From Amoebophrya sp. A120 (lineage: Eukaryota > Sar > Dinophyceae > Syndiniales > Amoebophryaceae): 64,000 bases of DNA. The DNA lies in assembly GCA_905178155.1 (NCBI GenBank), contig CAJINV010000008.1:1488001-1552000 (forward strand). Reading direction: 5' to 3'. The position numbers and the translations under genes were made by a program. The notes under the pieces were generated by a model that searched no databases, was not told the origin of the DNA, and was given only the letters and a program-made list of their open reading frames with translations. This document shows, one piece after another, positions 53,703 to 62,930 of the stretch (its first letter is position 1; each line of letters begins with the position of its first letter).

Positions 53703-54089
53703 AGCAACTCGAAAAGAAGGTGTTGCTGATGAGGTTACAACGTCGCCGGTGGTCGACAACGTTACTAAATGGAGAAAAAGCACTGACGGAAAAGGAAATG
53801 CTATCCTTCGGCTCGTTTGGATTTGTTACTACGGGGAAAAGTTCAAGAATAATAATTTTTGCAAAAATTGCTTCGTGGGGTCGACGACGGCGCGGAAGCC
53901 GATGACGAAAAGGGCCCCGAGCTGCGTGTCGTCGAGGCACGTCTCCAGTGGTGAAACCGAGTAAAGCGGCTCGTGCGGTTGGTCCAGAAGCATCGCGTGC
54001 TCCCGGTGTCAGCTTGTCCGGGAGAGAACACTTTTGGCAAAAAATCATTTTCAGGTCACCTGCAACTTACCTGCTGCTCCCGGGATGTC

Positions 54090-54535
54090 GATACCAGCGT
54101 CCACACACTAAGCTAGTTAACCACCATCATCAGTTCATCTGCAACGCAAATCATGAAAAGGCTTTAGGGAGCATATTTATTCACAAAAACTAGACTCAGG
54201 GGCGGCGGCCGATCCTCATGTCGCACGACCACAGCTCGGGGGCCCATGATGCCAGCTTGATTCTGCACTTCCACGCTCCGGGACGATGACGCCTCGTTGC
54301 ACCAGGTGGTGCAACGGATCTGCCGGTCGGTCCAACAGCTACAGCCCACATATCTTCGCTGCTGTTCAGATGGTGCTCAGCCAGGTGTTTTTCAACGGCT
54401 TGTGTGGACTGCGGAGAAAGTCCGCGCTGCGTCACCTGTGCTTGGGTGGTCGGTGCAAGGTTGACTGTTTTGAAATGGTTATTTGAGAGTAGTTGTAGTG
54501 TGAGTTAGCTAGCTTAGTGTGTGGACGCTGGTATT
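54090..54535. mobile_element. Possible MITE-like inverted-repeat element, ~446 bp
   Basis: 32-bp inverted repeats at 54090-54121 and 54504-54535 (GATACCAGCGTCCACACACT... and its complement) with two mismatches. A nested hairpin GTTGCACCA-GG-TGGTGCAAC lies near 54297. No clear target duplication. It is in intergenic DNA and unlike the introners (no TAT/ATA ends). Confidence 0.5.
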
Positions 54536-54942
54536 GATGAGGCATCGTCGCGGCGCCGGACCTGGTAAGACCTTTTTATTAATGGTGAAAAAGTGACGCG
54601 GTAAATCATGCTCCATGGCACCTTTGCGATGCACCTGTTTTTGTGGGTTCGGATTATCCTGTGTGTGACATTTGGCCTGCATTTCAACAAAAAATAAACT
54701 ACTACACCACAGCCCAGCGCTTACCGTCGCGGGGCCTGATATGCAATTTTTGCTCGGATTCTTATTCTTGAACTTTTCCCCTTAGTATTTGTGCCGTAGT
54801 TGCGATTCAGTAAGGAGGTAGTAATATTTTGTAGATAGTAACAACCAAGTCGAGGTCGAGGAGACCTTTTCTCGCTGATGCAAACTCACATCACGCCTAA
54901 GAAGGCCCATGACCGACTGAACGACTTTCAGAAGAGAGCACA

Positions 54943-57900
54943 ATGCGAATTACAACAATATGGTGTTCCTCCTCCGCCGCAGAGGGCAGGGCACCGCTCT
55001 GGCTGCGGTTACTACTCGTTAGCTGTACCGGTGCAGTCTTCTTCAGCAGCACTGACGTGTTCAAACTCGATCTCGTCTTGGCTGTTGCAGAAAAAAGAAA
55101 CAAGGCTTCATTTCTCCCAGGGAGCACAACGACAAGCGCGCCAGATGCCGTGTCAAGTCAACGCCAACGCGTGGAGGTCGGCGCAACCGGGGCAGCTGGA
55201 GCATTCGAGCAGGAGAACACGGACGAAGTGGACCAGGAGCACGATGGGAAACAAGTATTAAACCATGCTGACCTCCATCCCAGAGCCAGAGGTTCTGTCT
55301 CTCATTCTCTTGCGATGAGCAGCTTTTTACGCACTTTGGAAGCAACGCAAACGGAGGGTGCCACGCTTGGTGAGAGGACCCAGCAAATACGCGATTGGTG
55401 GAACGGAAACTCCGCGACGTCTGCAACCACCAACATCACTACTCCCGATGGCCGCTCCGCTGCAGACAGCGAGTCCGACAGACGCCTGGAGCACGCAGTA
55501 TCAAATGTAAAAATGTCTGGGTCTGGAAGATTGCGAGATATGTCATGCATGTTTCGGATCACTCAAATGGCGTCTGATGCTGGCAAAAGCATCACAGGTT
55601 TTGAGCAAGCGCCATGATGCCTGTCCCGCATGAGAAACTTCCTACTTGCGTGCCAAGAAATGGACAGCTTTTGGCGCTCATGCAACACAAATTTTTGTGT
55701 GTTCCAGGGTTTGCATCACAAGTTCCAACCCTTCCAGACCCAGACACTTTTACATTTGATACGCAGACGAAGTCGACGATGTAGAGAGGGCTGAGAAGGA
55801 AAAACTCGCGATGGTATCCTGTGCAAAAGTATCGTACTCGTAGTAATTGTTATCATGCATGACAGACATCCATTTTTAGTTAAATCAGCATTACAAATTC
55901 CATTTTTCTTCTTGAAAAAAATTGTGATGCAATTTATAGTAGTGCGATACTTTTGCAATGCATAGATGGCAGCACTGCGCAATCATGACGTAGACCACGG
56001 GGACGATGGCATCCCGGATGCTAAAAATGAAGCTGCAAGTCCTCACGCACCCGAAGTCGCAAAGAAGACCCGGTGGGAGCGGATAAAGGAGTACGGAAAG
56101 AAGGTCGGCCAGTTTTGGCTAAACTGGAAAACCAAGACCGGCAACAATCTGAATCTCGCCCGCACTCGACTTGCCATGGGGGTGGGGCGTTGGATGCCCA
56201 CCATTACCCGTCGAGACAAATGGTACAGAAAGACCATGCCCATGGTTGAGCAAGGTCGAAATTTGACGCAGCAGCTGCTTATCAAATGCAAAAATGTCTG
56301 GCTCTGGAAGAATGCAACTTGTGGCGCTGATTTTGGATTGTACCTGAAATCTGTATTGCATGAGTACCAAGAAAGGGAGTCCAAGTTTTGCTACACGGGA
56401 AGAGCATTTGTCATGCAGAATACGCATCAAGATGCCCTCAAAACATCTGTGAAGATGCTAGGGCATGCATCACAGACATGATGGCTCATGCAAAACGTGC
56501 ATGACAAGTGGCAGAATCTCGCAGACCCAGACATTTTTACAGTTGATACTGCTGCAAAAATCACCCGAAGAGTGGTACGAACTTGGGGAAAAGCTGCTTA
56601 TCAAGATTATCCTGAGTAAAAACGTCCCCACACCAGAGTTGTCATGCAGATTTGCGATGACAGGAACATTTGTAACGCGCATCGCCAGGAGAGGCATTTT
56701 TAGTCGTGTTTTGGTATTTGTAATGCTGTAAACAGGATGAGCAGATGGATTTCTGACGCAGCTGGGCTTCCGAGCCTGCACTACACTTCTATGGACTGCA
56801 ACTTGTGATGCGTGACCCCCAAAAGTTCTAGGCTTGTGTTGCAAAATCCCCATCTTGACTCTGGTGCGGGGATGTTTTTACTCAGGATAAAGATGGCCGA
56901 TTGGGGCCGCCTACGGAATCGGCGCAAGACCTCGGATATGAACTGTAAAAGTGTCTGGGTCTGGAAGAATGCAACTTGTCATGCTAAATCTGAAGCATGC
57001 AAAAATCTGTGTTGCGTGATTACCAAAAGTCGTCCAGTTTTGACCAATTCGGGAGGGAGTTTCCGATGCAGGATAGGCATGAGAGAGATCGGACAGAATC
57101 TGTCACGCTAGGTCCTGCATTCCAGACCTCATGGGTCATGGAAAAGCTGCATGACAAATCGCGCAGTCTTCCAGACCACCCAGACACTTTTACATTTGAT
57201 ATCGGAAAGAACGTGGACGCCGGAACGAAGCATTGTCGAGAAGACGGTGGAATTCACCCAGTATCTGACGATTGCGTACAAGTACCTATGGAAGCGTCAG
57301 GTTTGAAATCGACAAAGTTCAAATGATTTGTCATGCATAAAATGCAAGGCATGCAGTGCCTGTCTCGCCGGGACGGCAAGGGAGGCAGACTATCAGCCTG
57401 CTTAGGGTTTGAAATAGAGCTGCTAAAGTAGCATGACAAAAGCAGGCGGCTGTGCCCAAACAGCCTGACAAATTATTGGATTCCGGTGCTCGGAAAATTT
57501 GTCATGCACCGCTTGAAAATTGGGCTTCCAACTGGTATCGATTTTATGCATTACAAGTTATTTTAACTTTGACGATTTCAATCCTGACGCTTCCATAGTG
57601 CCTGCTCGATAAACTGTACCGAGATGGCATCGTCCCGGAGCTCGAGAAGGCAACTCGATCGCAAAAAGGGAAAAAGCAGACACGCCTTCTGCAAAAGCGC
57701 TTCGCTTTGGAACGTGTCAACAAGGTATTAATTGAAATTGATAGTTAACGCTTTGCCAAACCCTTTTTACCGCGGACTAGCTCCCGGCGACTCGACTCGA
57801 TTTTTCGGTTTCACGATGAAATACTATAAAAAAAAATACAAAAAACACAATCATATGTAGTATACACAAGGTAATCGCGTCGCTCGTTTTTTTTTGGTGC

Positions 57901-60900
57901 AAATTGAAATTTCAATTTGTGATAACGAAAAATGAAATACAAGGTGGTGCAACAGATAGCCGGGACCGGCAAGCAACTCGCGCACCATAGACGCGTGGCG
58001 TTTCAAGCGGCGATGCGGATTGCCGTTTCACTTGGGCAGGGCAAATGGTTTATGGACCAAATGCAAGTTGGTGGCAACGCTGGGGCAGCGACCTGGAGGA
58101 CCACGCAGTACCACAAACTTGCTAGCGGGAAACGCGCAATCGCCTTGAAGGAAGGTCAGACTGGCGTGCGCCTGGGTGCGCAGATTATTCTCTGAAAATT
58201 TTCCATCCCCATCCAGTTTGTCATCGCAGAATTTATGGAGTAGAGTCGGCTTTTCTCCCGAGACCGGTCGGTAATTTTTGAGGCGACTGTTCGGGGTACT
58301 AGCGCGGGATTTGCTATGTTGAGGTCGCCGAAAGTTCTTGCTCGCCCTACCCCCAGGGGGGGGATCCTTGACCTGTGGCGCTGGGTGAGCAGGGTGCCCA
58401 CTACATGATGACGATGTTGACGATGATGCAAATAAAGAGGGATCGGGACGGTTATTAATTTTCAGGGAATACAGATCGCCCACCACACCGACGAAGCTTC
58501 ATCGCCGGAACTGTTTACCGTTAAAGAGATCGATCGGAGCCCAGCTGCTGCGACTGGGGACCTGTCGCGGAGTACCGTGCTTTTGAGGAATGAGCAGACC
58601 GGCAGTAGTTTGTGGGCGCGCGCGGGCGAGCTGTTCGTCGAGGAGCACCCAAGTGAGGAGCAAACCATGATGCTCCCCTCTTGGTCCGAAGTCGGTGGTC
58701 TCTCCTTCGATGACCCGTCGTATCAAACAAAAAAGTGCTAAAAACGTTAACGGTTATCATAGATTGCAAATATGCATGACAAATTTTGGCTTTGCCTAGC
58801 ATCAGAATGCATGCTAAGCATGACAAATTTCCGCACGTTTTGTGATGCATTACTGCATGCCAAATTCGCTCCGCTAACGTTAACACTTTTTGGTGTGATG
58901 CGTCGAATTGGGCTTTGATAACAGCAGTGCACCCCAGTTCTCCTGCAGCCCAGATGGGGATCCGAGAGGAGGACGAAATCGTGGCGATCAACGGCATCGA
59001 AATGAACACCACCGCCCACGATGCAGAACTGGTGGAAACCGAATTAAAATTACTCCGTGCTGCTTCACATCATCAAAACACAAGCGCATCAACAAGCACA
59101 AGCTTGTTAGCTGAAGCCCCAGCCGACCCCGGTCGTCATGCACAGCAGGCCAAGGAAGATGCGAAAAAAGATGTACTATCCGAATCTGCTCCGTTCGCCG
59201 GCGGCGATCGTGAAAAAGAACAAGGTGCTCGCGACGGCAAAAGTACGGCCGCGTCGTTGGAAGCAGAGCTGGAAGACATGCTTGCTGACATGGATAGCAA
59301 TCGCACGAACAGGGAGATCATGGAGCACGACACGACCTATCCTGTGCAAAAGTATCGTACTCGTATAAATAAATGCAAGTCTTGCATTACAAATCTTGTT
59401 CCCAAAGCAAATCTGCATTACAAATCTTATTTCTCTTGCTGAGAAAATTTGTAATGCATTCATACGAGCACGATACTTTTGCAATTCATACGACCAAGCG
59501 TTTAACTACAACTACCTTGAAAACTTCCGCCGTCGCAGCAGAACTACAGACTTCGTCGCAGCGGGTCGTCTCCTCTGTGCTTGATGACGCGGTCGTGGGT
59601 AGCATCGTCAAGGCCGCCAACGGGAACCAAAACAGGCACCGCGGCTACGCATCCGAGCGCGAGTGGGCGACTTCAGCAAACTTGGAATCCGTGCAACTGA
59701 TGTACCGCAGAGTGTCGATATCCTGTGCAAAAGTATCGTACTCGTATAAAAATAAATGCAGGTCTTGCATTACAAATTTCTTTATCAAGGCAAATCAGCA
59801 TTACAAATTCTATTTCTCATGCTAAGGAAATCTGTAATGCATTTATACGAGTACGATACTTTTGCACAGCATAGTCGAACGAGAACGTCGATCTCCTATC
59901 CACGCGGCAGGTCTTCTATCCCCCAGAAAAAGACCGACAGGTCATATTTGTAATGCAAAAATGAATAGACAAAAAAATCTGTATTGCATGCCCTAAACAG
60001 GATGTTATGGCCTCGCCCATGACAGATTTTCCTGTGTATTTATTTTTGCATTACAAATATGACCTGTCGGTCTTTTTCTGTGGGATATCTTCGTCTCGGA
60101 GCATGACGAGGAGCCGGAGGATATCCTGAGTAAAAACGTACCCACACCAGAGTTGTAATGCAAATCTGCATGCTGAAAATGTTTCTCATGCGGAGCCCCA
60201 TGAGAAGCATTTTCTAGTCGTGTTTTGCAATTTGTCATGCGCCAATCAGCATGAGATACTAGATCTGTAATGCTGCTAAACTAGCTCAAACAGCACTATA
60301 CGACGCGGACAAACTTGTCATGCCAAACAACCAAAGCTGGCTGATTTGTCTAGCAGATTCCCCATCCTGACTCTGGTGTGGGTACGTTTTTACTCAGGAT
60401 AGCGGACCACGATCACAGCCTTTCTCACAGGGACTTATGGAAGCGTCAGGTTGGAAATTTGCAAACTGGGAAATACTTGCGATGCTTAAATACGAGGCAC
60501 GAAGTGCCTGCGTTGCAGAAATTAAGGCATGCTCTTACTGTATCTATGTATGCATGCTCTACTTGACGTGGCTGCGGTCGGTTTAGCTTCTAAGGTTCAT
60601 TGCATTTACTTACTTCCATTTTCTCGATTTCCAGCCTGACAATCCCATGAACACTAGAACAAGAATCGGTCGAGTTATCCTGTGCAAAAGTATCGTACTC
60701 GTAGTAATTTAATTTGTGTGTTACAAATACAAATTTCTTTCTCAAGTCAAATCTGCATTACAAATTTCTCATCATGAGAAATATTAAGTTAATTAAGTTA
60801 ATAAATCAGGATGACACGCACATGCTGAGGACATGATTTGTCATGCGATTTATACGTAGTGCGATGCTTTTGCATTTCATACGAGTACAACGAAGTGGAT

Positions 60901-61379
60901 TTCACGTTCTCCCCTGCCTCCAGAAAAACCATCCAAGAGAGCGACGCGAGCGTCGCTTACGTCCCAACAACCACAAGTCCCAACGCGGCTGACACAGACC
61001 ACGAACAGGCGACTTTTGCAAGTTTGGAGCATTTTCAGTCGTCTCTGAACAACCCTGCCGACATTGCCGACCTAATGATCCAGGAGAATACGAAAGTCTA
61101 TCTGAAAAAGCTGGACACGGGCGTTTCTGATGAGAGCGGCAGGGAGGCATCAGGGAGAAAAATCAACTTGCGGAACATAGTATCACCCGGTGCAGTGATA
61201 GGAATGGACACATACCGAGAGATGCGAACGAACAGAGTACTTTTTCCACGGGCTGACTCTTTTGAGTGCGTCGAACTGGAAAAGCAGCGCCCAGGAAAGT
61301 CCGGGTGCGGCATCTTTCTGGCGGTGAACATGAAGGCCGACGAATTTGGCTACGTTCCCTTTGCCACCAAGGACAATCC
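54943..61379 (+). CDS. Secreted PDZ-containing protein, 15 introners, 3' end missing
   Basis: ATG 54943 followed by a signal peptide or anchor (PLWLRLLLVSCTGAVFF). Sixteen exons (first 54943-55498, last 60887-61379) join in one frame of about 987 codons. The only conventional intron is 57725-57943 (GT-AG). Middle regions are basic and helical (RERIKEYGKKVGQFWLNW-like; VEFTQYLTIAYKYLLDKLY). ALITAVHPSSPAAQMGIREE then DEIVAINGIEM is a PDZ-type ligand-binding segment. The rest is Ser/Thr/Glu-rich. After KSGCGIFLAVNMKADEFGYV and FATKDN the coding sequence enters a truncated family A introner and then satellite DNA, so the true C-terminus is absent: gene broken, or continuing beyond the window. Several exons are only 26-45 nt. 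Function unknown. Confidence 0.78.
55499..55761 (+). mobile_element. Introner element, family C, in the PDZ gene
   Basis: TATCAAATGTAAAAATGTC / CACTTTTACATTTGATA. Direct repeat CGCAG at 55494-55498 and 55762-55766. Excision gives LEHADEVDDVERAEK. Same orientation as 14926. Confidence 0.9.
55815..55964. mobile_element. Introner element, family A, in the PDZ gene
   Basis: TATCCTGTGCAAAAGTATCG / GATACTTTTGCAATGCATA. Direct repeat GATGG at 55810-55814 and 55965-55969. Excision gives KLAMAALRNHDVDHG. Confidence 0.9.
56280..56548 (-). mobile_element. Introner element, family C, in the PDZ gene
   Basis: TATCAAATGCAAAAATGTC / CATTTTTACAGTTGATA. Direct repeat CTGCT at 56275-56279 and 56549-56553. 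Excision gives TQQLLQKSPEEWYE. Opposite orientation to the copy at 55499 in the same gene. Confidence 0.9.
56608..56889 (-). mobile_element. Introner element, family B, in the PDZ gene
   Basis: TATCCTGAGTAAAAACGTCC / GATGTTTTTACTCAGGATA. Direct repeat AAGAT at 56603-56607 and 56890-56894. Excision gives KLLIKMADWGRLRN. Inverted relative to the copy in BBS9. Confidence 0.9.
56937..57201 (-). mobile_element. Introner element, family C, in the PDZ gene
   Basis: TATGAACTGTAAAAGTGTC / CACTTTTACATTTGATA. Direct repeat TCGGA at 56932-56936 and 57202-57206. Excision gives KTSERTWTPERSIVEK. Confidence 0.9.
57287..57597 (+). mobile_element. Introner element, family D, in the PDZ gene
   Basis: TATGGAAGCGTCAGG / CCTGACGCTTCCATA, followed inward by a second complementary block. 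Direct repeats GTACC (57282-57286) and GTGCC (57598-57602) differ at one base. Excision gives IAYKYLLDKLYRDG. Confidence 0.88.
58186..58471. mobile_element. Introner element, family K, in the PDZ gene
   Basis: TATTCTCTGAAAATT / AATTTTCAGGGAATA, one mismatch. Direct repeat CAGAT at 58181-58185 and 58472-58476. Excision gives RLGAQIAHHTDEAS. A CCATCCCCATCC block near the left end recalls family F. Confidence 0.87.
58721..58900. mobile_element. Introner element, family H, in the PDZ gene
   Basis: TATCAAACAAAAAAGTG / CACTTTTTGGTGTGATG, with inner AACGTTAACG / CTAACGTTAAC. Direct repeat CGTCG at 58716-58720 and 58901-58905. Excision gives DDPSNWALITAVHP, completing the PDZ segment. Confidence 0.88.
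59338..59490. mobile_element. Introner element, family A, in the PDZ gene
   Basis: TATCCTGTGCAAAAGTATCG / GATACTTTTGCAATTCATA. Direct repeat CGACC at 59333-59337 and 59491-59495. Excision gives MEHDTTKRLTTTT. Confidence 0.9.
59719..59873. mobile_element. Introner element, family A, in the PDZ gene
   Basis: TATCCTGTGCAAAAGTATCG / GATACTTTTGCACAGCATA, the most symmetrical family A copy. Direct repeat GTCGA at 59714-59718 and 59874-59878. Excision gives YRRVSNENVDLL. Confidence 0.9.
59917..60087. mobile_element. Introner element, family I, in the PDZ gene
   Basis: TATCCCCCAGAAAAAGACCG / CGGTCTTTTTCTGTGGGATA, extended inward by ACAGGTCATATTTGTAATGC and its complement, about 40 bp in all. Direct repeat TCTTC at 59912-59916 and 60088-60092. 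Excision gives TRQVFVSEHDEE. Confidence 0.9.
60122..60401 (-). mobile_element. Introner element, family B, in the PDZ gene
   Basis: TATCCTGAGTAAAAACGTAC / GTACGTTTTTACTCAGGATA, 20-bp perfect ends. Direct repeats GAGGA (60117-60121) and GCGGA (60402-60406) differ at one base. Excision gives EEPEDHDHSLSHRD. Confidence 0.9.
60436..60649 (+). mobile_element. Introner element, family D, decayed, in the PDZ gene
   Basis: TATGGAAGCGTCAGG / CCTGACAATCCCATG. The 5-bp repeats are no longer recognisable (GGACT and AACAC), but removing the element plus the 5 bp after it still restores the frame: RDLEQESVEYNEV. The oldest-looking copy in this gene. Confidence 0.72.
60676..60881. mobile_element. Introner element, family A, in the PDZ gene
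   Basis: TATCCTGTGCAAAAGTATCG / GCGATGCTTTTGCATTTCATA at positions 60861-60881. Direct repeat CGAGT at 60671-60675 and 60882-60886. Excision gives ESVEYNEVDFTF. A TTAATTAAGTTAATAAAT insertion enlarges its middle. Confidence 0.88.
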
Positions 61380-61457
61380 TATCCTGTGCAAAAGTATCGT
61401 ACTCGTGGCAATTGCTATCATGCATTTCAAATATCCCTTTTATAACTCCTATTGCTG
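61380..61457. mobile_element. Truncated family A introner at the gene/satellite boundary
   Basis: TATCCTGTGCAAAAGTATCG and TACTCGTGGCAATTGC are intact, but no right half follows; similarity ends near 61440. The expected left repeat is AATCC at 61375-61379. Confidence 0.75.
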
Positions 61458-61579
61458 AGCGGTGTGAGTTAAAACTTTGCGACGGGGACGAAAATCGTCC
61501 ACGCCGAATATTTTTTTACAATTTGCAAACTTTCCAAAGCTGTCGCGGTTTGGGAAGTCGCCCAACGCCCAACGGCCAA

Positions 61580-62130
61580 CGGCTTCAAATGTTTATTGGC
61601 TTCGAGTGTTTGTTTTGCGGCTTCAAATATTTCGCGGCTTCAGATATTTCGCGGCTTCAAATATTTCGCGGCTGCAAATGTTTTGCGGCTGCAAATGTTT
61701 TGCGGCTTCAAATATTTCGCAGCTCGAAATATTCTGCAGCCCGAAATATTTTCCAGCTCGAAATATTTTCCAGCTCGAAATATTTTCCAGCTCGAAATAT
61801 TTTCCAGCTCGAAATATTTTCCAGCTCGAAATATTTTCCAGCTCGAAATATTTTCCAGCTCGAAATATTTTCCAGCTCGAAATATTTTCCAGCTCGAAAT
61901 ATTTTCCAGCTCGAAATATTTTCCAGCTCGAAATATTTTCCAGCTCGAAATATTTTCCAGCTCGAAATATTTTCCAGCTCGAAATATTTTCCAGCTCGAA
62001 ATATTTTCCAGCTCGAAATATTTTCCAGCTCGAAATATTTTCCAGCTCGAAATATTTTCCAGCTCGAAATATTTTCCAGCTCGAAATATTTTCTAGCTCG
62101 AAAATATTTCGCGACGCAAAATATTCTGCA
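61580..62130. repeat. 17-bp minisatellite
   Basis: About twenty near-perfect units of GAAATATTTTCCAGCTC at 61750-62100, preceded by about nine diverged units (CTTCAAATATTTCGCGG type) and followed by two diverged ones. The core GAAATATTTC is palindromic. As 17 is not a multiple of three and no unit has a stop, long artificial frames arise in all frames and both strands. Confidence 0.92.
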
Positions 62131-62289
62131 GGGAGGGTCACTCGGATCTGCGTGATCGCGTGGCACTTCCTTACTGAAGTCCCGAAGGAAAAAAAAACCT
62201 CAGCTGATCGCGCGTCCGAGGAGAACAACGCGATCAGGCAGCCGACGGTGGCGATCGCAGCCCTGCAAGCTGTACATGGATTGCCACCT

Positions 62290-62930
62290 ATCCTACTGGG
62301 AAATCTTTCCCCTGGGTAGCCAGAATTGCTGCGCTAAACACAGCAAGTCGGGGAATACAAGCAAAATTCCCCCTCGCCGAGCCAGTATCTTCCCGCTTTC
62401 CCAATATCCCCTCACTATCCTGATACCCTCCCAGCACCCTACTGGGAAATCTTTCCCCTGGGTAGCCAGAATTGCTGTGCTAAGCACAGCAATTCGGGGA
62501 AAACCAGCAAAATTCTCCCACCGCGAACCCGTACTCTACAAATGCCCCAATATCCCCTCACTATCCTGATACCCTCCCAGTACCCTACTGGGAGGGAAAT
62601 CTGTCCCCTGGGTAGCCAGAAGTGCTGTGCTAAACACAGCAACTCGGGCAAAGCAGCAAACTTTCCCCAGCCGTTGCCAATATCCTCCACATACCCTGAA
62701 TATACCCTCCCAGTATCCTACTGAAAACCCTCTCCCCGGGTAGCCAGAATATCTATGCTGAGCGCGCCAATTCGTAAGACTAAAGAGAAGCAAACCGCTA
62801 TCATCCGTTCCCAATATCCTGTCAATAGACCGGTAGCCCCCAACTATCCCAATCCCTTCCCGTTAGCCCAATGTCTTCCCCGGGTAGCCAGAATAGCTGT
62901 GCTAAACGCAGCAACTCGCGAAAAAAACCG
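62290..62930. repeat. ~145-bp tandem repeat, 4-5 units
   Basis: Units start near 62293 (CCTACTGGGAAATC), 62438, 62584 and 62717, with a partial fifth near 62865. Each has CTGGGTAGCCAGAA, a TGTGCTAAACACAGCA hairpin and a CCAATATCC...CCTCCCAG end. Divergence increases to the right. Confidence 0.85.

Larger units (their letters stand above)
52863..54942. other. Intergenic 2.1 kb with repeats
   Basis: A (ATC)n microsatellite at about 53017-53043, the second copy of a dispersed repeat (53488-53702) and an inverted-repeat element (54090-54535). Frames at 53630-53964 and on the opposite strand have no recognisable domain and are not called. Confidence 0.5.

Noticed and set aside
61346-62319. Long open frames of up to 280 codons on both strands
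   Set aside because: They are produced by the 17-bp satellite, which lacks stops in every frame; the peptide is a 17-residue repeat with no other support.
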